Assembly: GCF_043641665.1 (NCBI RefSeq)
Contig: NC_092193.1
Location: 20,920,784 to 20,984,783 of the forward strand
Length of the DNA: 64,000 nt
Direction of reading: 5' to 3'
Source of the DNA: Enoplosus armatus
Lineage: Eukaryota; Chordata; Actinopteri; Centrarchiformes; Enoplosidae
The notes under the pieces are model-generated. The model made no database searches. It was not told the origin of the DNA and was given only the letters and a program-made list of their open reading frames with translations. Position numbers and translations under genes: made by a program. This document shows, one piece after another, positions 50,453-64,000 of this stretch (position 1 is the stretch's first letter; each line of letters begins with the position of its first letter).

Positions 50453-52359
50453 AAACATCCCCCACGGGTCAATTTAAGACCACTGCATCCCCCTTCACAC
50501 CTGGCTATCACAGTTTTATCCTGAGGCACAACTGAGCTCTCTCGGCTCCATCCGCACGCCCGGCGGCTGCTTCGTTGCAAACACAATGGCGAAACAATAT
50601 GAATGCACCCCACACCCATTATACATAAAAACACATCCCGCAACATGTCTCGACGTATAAAAACTATTACAATTACTTAATCCACAAAACACTGGATTAA
50701 AAAAAACGACTTGAACGACTGTTGCTTTTTCAGGGGTCTCTTTTAGGTGAGCAGGGACCCCCCCATAATTCAAACACTGAAAGAGCCACTCAAGATTTTT
50801 AAACTTCAAACCTTTCGACTGAAAAACCGAGCGATAAGAAATGAGCGATTTGCAGGAAGTATCCAATGTAATGTTAAATAAGTGGGGAAATAACACCACA
50901 CACTCCAGCACGCTGTGTTTCTGCAAAACATGTTCTTTTTTTTTCCCATCTCTAGTTATGATGACCACAATTGTCACTGCAAACTCAATACTCAGATATA
51001 ATGAGGGCTTAAAAGAGATATAATGCTCCTGTTAAAGCTGTTAATTGTCTCTGAAAAGTCTGCTCTGAGAAATCTTACACACTCCTTTTAGCACACTGTG
51101 TCTACTGGAGGCGTTCTCCAGTGAGAATCACATGAGAACCAATCGCCTTCATGCTACAGTATTCTTGTCATAGGACTCCTTCCTATCTCAGTCATCCGAG
51201 GGACTGAAATTAGCGACCGACAGGGGAAAGGAAAAACTCCTTGACTGCTAACATGCTAATGAGAAAATATGATGGGGATATTCATTTGAGCGAGACTAAT
51301 TTTACCTGACATCATTTTCACAGGGCAAACAACCACCGGCGAATTAGGGCAGGATCTGACACGGTTGTGCACACTAACTTGTTGACAGGGCATGCTCCAG
51401 CATACACTAAAAGACAATTCCCACTTCTAATTACATTAACCTGGCTCTTCTCCCAAACTGATCCCGTTCACGCAGACTTTATGCTACAACATAATACTGT
51501 CGAACCACATGCAGTCACATTAACCCTCTTGGGAATCCACTGTGCTGCTGACCACTGAGTAAACAATGTGGATAAGTCTGTCCTTCCCAAGGTTATGAGT
51601 AGATAGTAAGCACGCCTAGTAGCAGCTGGGGCAGACTGAGGAGAAACAATGTAGACCAGGATGTTGCCATCTTTATGCATGAGGGCTACTGGAATCACAT
51701 GTACAGTACATTTTAATGTACACTTAATGTTGGGCTCTGCACTGCTGGGTTTAGGCTCCCATATTAATGGCGCGGATTTAATTTGATTCTTTAACTCTAT
51801 CTCAAGAAATTAGTATCTAATTGTTATTGAACAGCTGCCTGAGTGGTCGGGAGAGATTTGGTTCAATATACCCCAAAATATGCAAATTAAGTCTTAACTG
51901 TCTTCGCATCGGTAGAGGTTGTGTACCAGTATCAGAGATCTGTCAAAATTAGCTACATTAAAATGAGCCAAGATAATCACTATCGTGAGGTGGGCACCAT
52001 GGTGGTCTTAAGGTCTGATCCCAAAGGGAGTTCATCAACGCGACACATGGAAGAAAAAGAGCAAACAACAAATTATGATTATTGTGCTTGCCATATAAAA
52101 ATAAATGTTATGCTTCACTTTATAGATAGCCGACTTTACGACAAAGAGCACTGTGCTTTACTGTCGTTTTGGCTTGATGTTTAATTCCAGCATCTTTTTA
52201 GGACACGATAAACCGATAATAAAAAATATGACTTCAATGATTTCACTAATGATTTCTTCTTTAAACTGAAAAACACAGTTGGCAGTTCCAGCTTTTGTTC
52301 TGCCGTGAGCAGCGCATTCCTTTAGGGCTGCATTCAGCTCCAACAACCTTCACCAATAA

Positions 52360-52690
52360 GGTAGGCCAGGCTGTATGTTGCCTGAGAAACGAAACCAGGA
52401 ACAGTACTCAAAGAACAGTGCTTTGAGGACACAATACTTTTTTTTTCTAAGGTGTTCCACAACTAGTTTTAATTTCTTCCAGCTCCTCCATTCTCTTTGT
52501 GAAATGCATTGTGGGATAATGAGGTCCACCAAGAACACACTCAAAAATCGTTATATATGGGTGCCTACTGACTGAGTTTTGAGAATACTTTATTTTCTCA
52601 CTTTTTAAGTGTGAGCACACTGCATACTCAAAACCTGCTGAGAACAAGTATGTAGTATGGGCCATAGATGGTAGAATAGGTTCCATTGTC
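52360..52690. mobile_element. Possible MITE-like dispersed repeat
   Basis: GAAATGCATTGTGGGATAATGAGG, ACTTTTTAAGTGTGAGCACAC and AAGTATGTAGTATGGGCCATAG match words from fish DNA repeats I recall. Termini were not resolved. Confidence 0.4.
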
Positions 52691-53767
52691 CAGATTTCTA
52701 TATTTATTGTGTATTGTGTGTATCTGAGCCTTACAAAAACCGGGCTTTGTCTACTGGAATATGTGGAGCAAACTTTACAGATCCAACCATGAGTTTTTAA
52801 AATGACCCTGCAGAGGTAGACCAAAGTGAAGGCGGGGTAACATTTTGACCTGACCGTGGTGCAAGACAACAAGGCGGGGAGTCACAAGAAGATGGTACCA
52901 TTCTCGAGGGGCACTGAATTTCATAACAATGGCTGGCTTGTTATGAAGGCGTGTTGTTCGAGACCAACGTTCTGGACTGAGCCACAACACCATCCTTAAG
53001 CCCCGCCCCGTTGCTAGCAAAGCAAAACGGCTAAATAATTCTTTAGCCTCCCTGCTGTCAGCTGAGTCCAGTTTAATACTGCAGCATTGTTTTGGCTCCG
53101 TTACGGCTCTCTCTGCAGCCCAGACACAAACACAGTCATTGCACACTGAACAGATTTTCTTTGGAGGAGTTATGAACCATTTAACAATCGAAATGCTTTT
53201 TATGGCTTTGAATTGCCAAGTAATTCTTTCTTCTTATTCTTTTTTACTCTGGGTTTTTTTTTTCTGCGTCTTCATAATTGATTTTGTGTTAGATCTTCCG
53301 AGTTTTATTACCCTCTGAATCATGGCCGCTAAGATCGCTGCATCAACCTCACAGGACTGCGTTAAGACTCACTGCAACAATAGTAAATAAAAAAACAAAC
53401 GCTGATTGGGTGAGAATACAAGACTGTGAGGCGGCCGGAGAGTCGGCAGCTACACCCTGGCGGATGACGGATGGAACTGATGAGAAATATTTATCAAAAA
53501 GCCAACATGTACTTTTTGTGTCGTGAAGCTTCATCAGAAACAACAAAGCACACAGAAACTCCTGGTAATACTTCAGTGGAGCAATGAAAAGAAACTTGCT
53601 CTAGTACCGTTCACTTTGGTGCAGTGGTCAGCAAAATCCTAGCTCGCTTCACAGCTTTGTGAAAAGCTTCATTTCTTTAGCTGGAGCTTCTGTCATCATT
53701 GTCTCTGAAACAACACCACTAAAAAGCAACATTGGCGCCAAGTGGCACCAGTAAATATCATCTCTCA

Positions 53768-57171
<3,404 letters not shown>

Positions 57172-57429
57172 TTAAAATCAAAGCTGGAGAAGCGTAAAAT
57201 GTTTCAGTGTACCCATCCTCCTAATCTATACCCCCCCCCCCCCCCCCGCTAAAAAAGAAAAGAAAATCATAAGCCATGTTTCAATGTCTAACTTCAAGTC
57301 ATTCCCGCCTTCCAGAGCCCCTCAAATCACAGGCAGTATTAGGATGTGCGCTGTGTGTAAACATGCTGATTGAAAAATGTGTTCTCCGGCAGCTGACATG
57401 CAATGTGACTTTGGCTCATATCTGTTTAC

Positions 57430-57720
57430 CAGGGGAGGGGATAAGGGCGGATGACAGGATGAGACAGAATGGGAGAAAGAGACACAGGGAAGGAGGGAGA
57501 GGCAGAGGGTTATGGAGAGAGCAGACGTTTGGAAAAAAAAGGAGAGACAAAGAGTGAGAGCCAGAGAGAGAGAGGGAGGGAGAGAAGAGATGGGGGAACA
57601 TGGAGGGGACGTGGCAGATGCCAAGAGGCAGGAGCGAGAGAGGAAGAATGATGGAGATTAATGGGGAGTGGCAGCTTGGGGACTACACAGTGTGCAAAGT
57701 GAGAGAGTAAGGAGGAGAAG
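57430..57720 (+). repeat. Purine-rich (GA-rich) block
   Basis: About 290 nt dominated by A and G, including GAGAGAGAGAGGGAGGGAGAGA near 57566. On the transcript strand this is a pyrimidine-rich tract 330 to 610 nt upstream of the acceptor of window exon 2. No mirror repeat was rigorously tested. Confidence 0.75.
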
Positions 57721-58270
57721 TGACAGGGGCCCGATGTCATTCTGAGCAAACTCCTACACCACTGTAAGCGAAAAGAACATCGAGGAAGAGGGGAGCGGCG
57801 TCCATGCCACAGGCCGTGGTCATTAAACATTTAAGTCACCCCAGGGTGCCCACTCTGTCACAGAGTGGCAGGGACACAAGGGGACCACCAGGGAAATGAG
57901 AGACAGAGGTGCACAGTTCGGCGGGCTGAGGGGAAAATTCCGATTTGCCTCAGAAAATGCAAAAACATTCTCGAATTCTGGACATGCACTGAGGCTGGCA
58001 CGCTCTGCCTGCTGCGAGTCACACACTGATGATGTCACAGACATAAGAGAATTTTGTTCTCCTGTTATGATTCATCTGTACCGCTGAGCTTCACTGCACG
58101 ATCAAAGGTTTTTAAGGTGGTAGCAAACCACACATTTTGATGTATCAGTTCATATATATTTATATATAATGACAGTATGGTTCAAATAAACACAATTAAC
58201 AATTGTAATGGCATAAAACTACTTTTACACTACTACTTTTTTTGATTCACTTTTGAATATTGATACAGTG

Positions 58271-58293
58271 TATATATATATATATATATATAT
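58271..58293. repeat. TA microsatellite
   Basis: 23-nt TA run. Confidence 0.95.
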
Positions 58294-58531
58294 GAATGAA
58301 TTAAAATGAAACTTCTAAAATGTACGTTTTGATATTCCACTTCCCTATTTTTCGGTCTATCATCAGCCATTCTCACAGTTTATTTGTTCCCATTTCGTGA
58401 CCGCTTTAATGTAGAGGACAGAGTGCCATCTAAAAACTTAATGAGGTCCAACCCACAGAGCGGCAACAGGAGCTCTGATTGGCCAGCTGGCATGTGTTGG
58501 TTCAGGCCAGTCAGAACCTACTGTATATGTC

Positions 58532-58563
<32 letters not shown>
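58532..58563. repeat. ATT microsatellite
   Basis: Uninterrupted TTA/ATT run of about 10 units. Confidence 0.95.
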
Positions 58564-58564
<1 letters not shown>

Positions 58565-60771
58565 CGGGTGCACGCTCGGGTCTCCACACAAATCAGTTGT
58601 AATTCCAAATGGGAAATAATAACTGTTAGGAAAGAGCCACATAATATCATTCTATCAGTCTATTCTTTATTTTCATCCATACATTTTTAAACCTCACTCA
58701 AAAATTGTCAAAAAAAAAATAATTTTTAAACAAGCGAATAATTGACACCTTTTTCTAATATCTTTATTATTTTACTGTTTTTCTGGATGCTTTGGATACT
58801 TCAGTATTGCTCTTTTTATTGGCCTGTATTTTGTCCTCTCTTAACAAACACGAGCCTGTAGCCCATTTTACATGATAGTGACAACAAGGACAAAGAAACC
58901 AGAGATTTGAACTTGTGCCAAGATGTGGGCAGCTTATATCAAGATGTATGTACATTTGTGAATGTACGTTTTCTGGAAAATGGGTTGAAAATCAGCTTAG
59001 AGATAAAATATATCCAGAAAGTTTTGGCAAAACCAGTGAATGACAATGACAATTCGACATGCTTCATCACATTAATAACAAACCACAGAGAAATCAGATA
59101 TTGCTGTCATTGCAACATTGATCACAATGGACTAATGCACTCAAACGTTTTAAAATGGATACCATGGTACTAACAGCATGACTCAATCTCTGACAGCTGA
59201 TAAAAGCTGGTCAAAATTGGAAGGACAAGGGTGACAGACAACAATAAGAGGAATCCCATAATGCATTTATACACATGAGAACACTGCACCAAAATCACTG
59301 TTGCAGGTTTTTTTGGTACGTGGGGTCACAAAGGGGACTGTCCTGCAGGTCGACGCTGTCTTTTTTTTGTTTTTTTTGATGTGAACACTACCTTCTGGAA
59401 CAGTAGCACCCCTCCACCTCCACCCCGAGTGGTCACCCGGTGGCTGGCACTGTGGCTGTGGTGTTAGCCAAATGTCAAGGACTTTTTAACAAGCAGATGT
59501 GAACCCAATTAAGCATTTTTATGACTTCCTGGGATGGGGTCTGAAACAGCATTTTTCAAAGCCAAAAGATATCAAGTCATCACTTGGAATCATTATTGTA
59601 ATAAAGCAGGAGTGACCTTGCACCCAGAGAGATGAGCAGACCAAAAAGCATGACAAAGCACCCGCAACTCCATTGACTCACCAGTGGCCTAAGTCCTAAA
59701 CGTGATTGACTGATCGTGCTAAAAGTCATGTAACTGTCTTTTTAGGTCTATGACTTTAAGTGTTTTTGGTTTAGAGACACCACCAGTTTTAGACGTGAAG
59801 ATCAAATGACTCTTCATGGGGAAGAAACTACCCCCTGATGATGTCACTGTGATGTCAGCAGGGTTATCTTGTGTCGAGCTGTGAATTTGAAAAAATGAAA
59901 ATCTATTGTCTATAAAAAAAAAAATATGCTATTGGTTGCATCATGGGAACTGTAGGATTCAGGATTTTTGGAGCGTGACCCACACTTACAGTTAGAATAT
60001 CTTCAATTGTCCTTTTGTTTTCTTTTTTTTTTTTTACTTTTTTTTTAAAAAGCAATTACTTTCAAGGCTTTACACCATTAAGTCAGTTCAAATTCAGTCA
60101 AATGTATTTGTAGAGCACATTTAAAAAATGTAACTAAAACAAGACTGTCGGAGACAGAATCAAAACGAGAGCTGCAGTCGTCAAGGCGTGAAGCAATAAA
60201 AGCATGGAAGATGGTCTCCGGATCCCCAAAAAAGAGCCCCATTTCTGCTGTCGACTTCATGCGTAAAAAGCTGCTACTAATGACATAATTGGTTTGTTTG
60301 TCAAGTTTCAAAAAACGCAGACACCCAGATTTCTCCCATTTGTGTGGACATGTGAAAGAAAACTGGCTTTTTCAGGACCAATCATAAGGACCGCTGTCAT
60401 ACAGACCTGCTCAAGCGACTATTAGCATGAGGTAAACATGTCAGAAACGTCCACGACACGTCGTCTTTGTATATAAAAGTCAAGTTTGTAATGCTCTTTT
60501 AGGGACAGATACTGTGCGAATGTCAAATAATAATAAAGACAGTATAGATAACTGTATTTTATGTACACAGCTAATCAGTTTTGTATAAATCTGTGTAGTT
60601 TATGGTCTCCTGCAGTTTCGTCAGACTCCGAATATTAATTGCCGTTGGCAACATCACAGTTCCTTTTGATTTACCCCTTCAGCCAAATGAATGGCCTGGT
60701 GTGACGTGTTGCTGTAAAAGGATTTTTCAATTACAATCATAAACCATCATGAGGTGATCATCATAACTCAC

Positions 60772-60856
60772 CCCTGGTTGGGCCCCCACTCACTGCGGAT
60801 GCACAGGTGCTTGTGGACCGGGTCCTTCATGTAGCCGTCGAGGCAAAGGCATTCCC
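60772..60856 (-). CDS. astn1: astn1 exon (window exon 1 of 7): end of EGF-like module 1
   Basis: An 85-nt exon on the minus strand. The acceptor reads TGTTTGCAG|GGGAATGCC and the donor CAGGG|GTGAGT. It enters in phase 1 (two bases GG complete the first codon) and leaves with GG, which the next exon completes to glycine. It encodes 27 complete codons starting [16 protein letters not shown] and ending SEWGPNQ. The [11 protein letters not shown] stretch is the typical C-terminal half of an EGF-like module (two cysteines one residue apart, then Gly-Tyr), and the same block is known from astrotactins. The preceding exon is outside the window. No frame break is seen. Confidence 0.93.
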
Positions 60857-63800
60857 CTGCAAACAGAAAGGCAGCGATTCAATCATGTGTTCATTATAGT
60901 TGAGCCTATTTTTTTTTTTTTTTTTAATTCATTGGAGAATTCCCTTTGCTCCTCTCCTTTTATTTAAGATTATCTTCTTCAGGCAGTTAGAGAACTTTTA
61001 ATCATCTCTTGTGTTTAATGATGTACAGTCCCAGTTTTTTTGGGGGGGGAGGGGTGGGGGTTTTCCAGCTGTTTGAGCCATATTTGTCCAAATTTCTCAG
61101 CAAAAGTTTACAAAGTTTTCCAGCAGGAGTGCTTTTTAATCGGCCCTCTCAGTGCAATGCAGCGGCTCTAAAAATGCCGACTAATGAAAGCTACGGTGCT
61201 CCCCCCTGTGCGTCATGCCAGTGGGGACGCGCCTGATAAGGACACAATGTGTGAAACAGTGGCTCACTGCCACACTGTTATCACATGGAAACCTTACTGT
61301 ATGACTGCATTTATTTATCTATTTTTTTTTTCCTTGGGTAGAAAATTGATGGTCCTCTTTCCGCATGATAAGTTTTCTCATTTAGCAACTCTGCAAACCA
61401 AAAGGCTCCTCCGCTAAATGCTTCCACACCTATGCCTAATGCAAGCACAGCCTACGGTAAGCTCACAATTCAGTTCAATTCACAATACACATATGCTTCG
61501 ATACACTCACAATACTTTCTACACATTTTGACAAATAAAAAAAAAAAAATGAATTAAATGAAACACTCATCACTCATTTGGTCCCTCTAAGGAAGGTTAG
61601 CAAATGAGCTAGCTCACGCCGGCTAATTTCTGAGGGATATTGGGGCTGACTGGCACAGGCACGTTCAGGGCGAGGCAGCACGTAATCACAATGATTCTGT
61701 GTCGTTTCATCTCAAACTACGTGGTCCCTTTTTAATTTGTTGTCCATTTAATTGGCTTAATCTTTAAAGTTTCTGAAACACAGTGGAAACACAAAAACAA
61801 ATGGAGTAGGTCCTAACTTTTTAGTTCCTGGAGCTGAGTTAGAAACACAATAGAAACGACTGCTGTAAAGACTTTTTTTATATTAGTGTTTTTCACAGTA
61901 ATCTGACTGGTCCCATTGGCTGAATAACATCCCCATACCTAAATGGGAAGTGATTAGATCAGGGTTTAGTCTAATGAATAGACACTTAGCACTGTCATTA
62001 TTTACTAAAGCAAAGCTCGTCTGGGACTGCGATTTCACAAAATCCACTTCGCACTCAGGCCTAAGGCAACATTTTGGGGCAATCGCTAATTGGATTCACA
62101 TGCAACACCGCTCAACTGTACGGCCTACAAATGGAGGCGCTGTGATCATCTAAAACTGTCCGCAAAACCCGGGTTCAGGACCCTAAGTGGGATCATTTCA
62201 TATGCACAGGATCACAGAATATTTCTTAGACTGATCTACTGATATCAGTTAGACACACTTAAAAACACTTAGAAAATCTGATCCAAAACGTCCCGATACC
62301 TCACCAGTTGGACGAGCACAATCGAGCGGTGGGTGGAGGGATGTGGACTCGGTGCACGCTCTGCATTGGCATCCTCCTGATGAAGTGAAGCCTTTTTCGC
62401 AAAGAACATTGAAGCATCAGCTTTTTGTTCTGCTGTCAGCTCCCAAGAGAAATGTTGGCCTTGACTTCGCTCAGTGTGATTGATGGGGCCCCACCTTTGG
62501 TTTAGAGGGTTGCTCAGGAGTAACATGTACAACATGCTCTGCTCATGCTCAATAGGAGGCAAGTGAAGGGCACCGGCTCTGGGCTTTTATACACCACTGT
62601 TAATGGAAAAGGTCAACTGACAGTACCTGCCAGGCTAAAGGAAATCACATTCACTGATTCTCCTGCTCATGATACCGGGATGAAAAAGGAAATGAATAAG
62701 GCAATTTGTGATTGTGAGGCAACCTTTATTTGGTCTGAACGAGGGACTAGAAAAAAAAAAACGAAATCTTACTCAAGACAAAGCCTGCACATCCAACTGT
62801 AGAAGCTCCACAAACATTCAACATCCATTTATCTTTTTTTGACTGAATAATGCAAAGATGTTTGAGACCTGCAATTGTTTAAGAATTATATAAGTTTAAC
62901 TTGCTTTATTGCATTATTAACTACTTCTTACTCGACTGAATCTTGGCATGAAATTAATGGAAGACATGTTGGCAATAGTCCCTGCGATAGGTCAATGTAG
63001 AACCATGAAGTTGGCTTGTAAAATGTGAAAGATATTTACATCAACCACAGTTACATCTACATTTAAATCTAATTGTCTGATTTCATGTTTCAGCAATTAA
63101 CTTGGGGAGGATAATGTCATTATTGCCGATGTTATGTTATGTTATGAAAACCATGATGTACTATCTACGGAACAACACACATGCAAACTGGAACCCAAAC
63201 AACACACACGCACACAGATATATCGGTACTGGCACATAATTCAGCCGTTAACAAGAAATTGCAGTACGGAGATGCCAAAGGTCAAAGCAGGTGACCGCCC
63301 ACCTAGAGTCTGGTTCTGCTCGAGGTTTGGTGTCGCCAAGTGCTTGCGCATGGTGGGAACTGTTGGGTCTCTGTAATAATATCATCTAGACCTGCTCTAT
63401 ATGTAAAGTGTCATGAGTCATGACTTCTGTTGTGATTTGGCCGTATATGAATAAAATGGAATTTAATTGAATTTAATTGAAAGGTTGAGGTCCGACGGAT
63501 ACGATGCCATTACATATTTTGTCCACCAGAGAGCACTGACAGGTGTTAACTCCACAGTACTTATCTAATATCCAAATGTTAGGGATCTAAAAAAAAAATG
63601 CTTGTTTGCTAAAGAAAAAAAAAAAAAATCAAAAATTGGATTTTTAAACAATCCAATATCGGTCAGGTCCAATCGGTCCAAAGTTTAATTGATATTTAAG
63701 TTTCTCCATGCGAGGTCCACTATCACCTGTTCTGTGGACATCTTACTTCTTATCAGCATCACCTGAACTCCGTAGGAACTCGTGGACCCTTTACTGTCAC

Positions 63801-64000
63801 CTGGCCGCTTTTCCAACACTTCCCCAGGCAGCTCTCCCGACATGCAGACACTGTGAACTCTGAGCAGAAGTGCTACTGTCCGACATTAGAAAAGGCACTT
63901 TTTAAATGTCGAGAGACATGTCCAAGAAGTGTCCCGAGACAAAACAAGAAAAAAAGACAAAGAAAAAAAGAGATGAGATGACAGGAGCCATAGCGTTTCA
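60857..64000 (-). other. astn1 intron upstream of window exon 1 (partial)
   Basis: 3144 nt to the window edge. No exon for the first part of EGF-like module 1 was found, so the upstream exon probably lies beyond 64000. A LINE 3' tail is present at about 63290-63480. Near 63580-63680, short A runs and a stretch with ATCCAATATCGGTC resemble the ends of teleost hAT elements, but too little is present to call. Confidence 0.75.
63290..63480 (+). mobile_element. LINE 3' tail (RTE/Expander-like), 5'-truncated
   Basis: GTCTGGTTCTGCTCGAGGTTT, GTCGCCAAGTGCTTGCGCATGG, GTTGGGTCTCTGTAATAAT, TCTAGACCTGCTCTATATGTAAAGTGTC and TGTGATTTGGCCGTATATGAATAAAATGGAATTTAATTGAATTTAATTGA follow the order of a very common fish LINE 3' end. 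The last words form the short ATTGA tail. No coding region remains. Confidence 0.75.

Noticed and set aside
50516..50977. 153-codon open frame on the minus strand
   Set aside because: No recognisable domain, and composition typical of a chance frame in intron sequence.
62269..62562. 97-codon minus-strand open frame upstream of window exon 1
   Set aside because: Considered as the preceding astn1 exon but lacks EGF-like cysteine spacing, splice sites in the right phase and resemblance to astrotactin.

Overview
The window is a piece of vertebrate nuclear genome, almost certainly from a ray-finned (percomorph-type) fish. No long uninterrupted genes are present. Instead, seven short exons with consensus GT/AG borders lie in introns of 3 to 19 kb, with many microsatellites and several dispersed repeats of kinds familiar from teleost genomes (LINE 3' tails, hAT and piggyBac-like elements). 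There is no sign of bacterial or organelle organisation, and no rRNA, tRNA or CRISPR array.

The only gene I can support is astn1 (astrotactin-1), on the minus strand, so transcription runs from high to low coordinates. Seven consecutive internal coding exons were assembled by hand: 60856-60772, 57106-57032, 53906-53769, 45114-44964, 25710-25544, 17371-17177 and 7715-7588. They total 939 nt, splice in frame at every junction without a stop, and read through the end of the first EGF-like module, a conserved linker, the second and third EGF-like modules, two N-glycosylation sequons and the start of the segment that leads into the MACPF (perforin-like) domain. The upstream exons (signal and membrane segments, first EGF-like module) and the downstream exons (rest of MACPF, fibronectin III, C-terminal domain) lie outside the window. 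Residue choices in the last two exons favour astn1 over astn2.

Layout from left to right: 1-7587 is intron with a long inverted repeat, a hAT-type MITE, a LINE 3' end and a G-rich block. 7588-7715 is an exon. 7716-17176 is intron with a 745-bp hAT-like element that keeps its 8-bp target duplication, TG microsatellites and a perfect 27-bp hairpin. 17177-17371 is an exon. 17372-25543 is intron with a 68-bp near-identical direct repeat and a 5 x 47-bp tandem repeat. 25544-25710 is an exon. 25711-44963 is the largest intron and carries a hAT transposase remnant, a piggyBac-like MITE with TTAA ends and several teleost dispersed repeats. 44964-45114 is an exon. 45115-53768 is intron. 53769-53906, 57032-57106 and 60772-60856 are exons with shorter introns between them, and 60857-64000 is intron ending near a LINE 3' tail.

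No new multi-gene system was found. The most interesting signals are non-coding: the 745-bp hAT-like element, the piggyBac-like MITE, the duplicated 68-bp exon-like block, the tandem array next to a CpG-rich open frame, the inverted repeats, and several long high-complexity intronic stretches that could be conserved enhancers. All the non-coding interpretations need alignment to other fish genomes.
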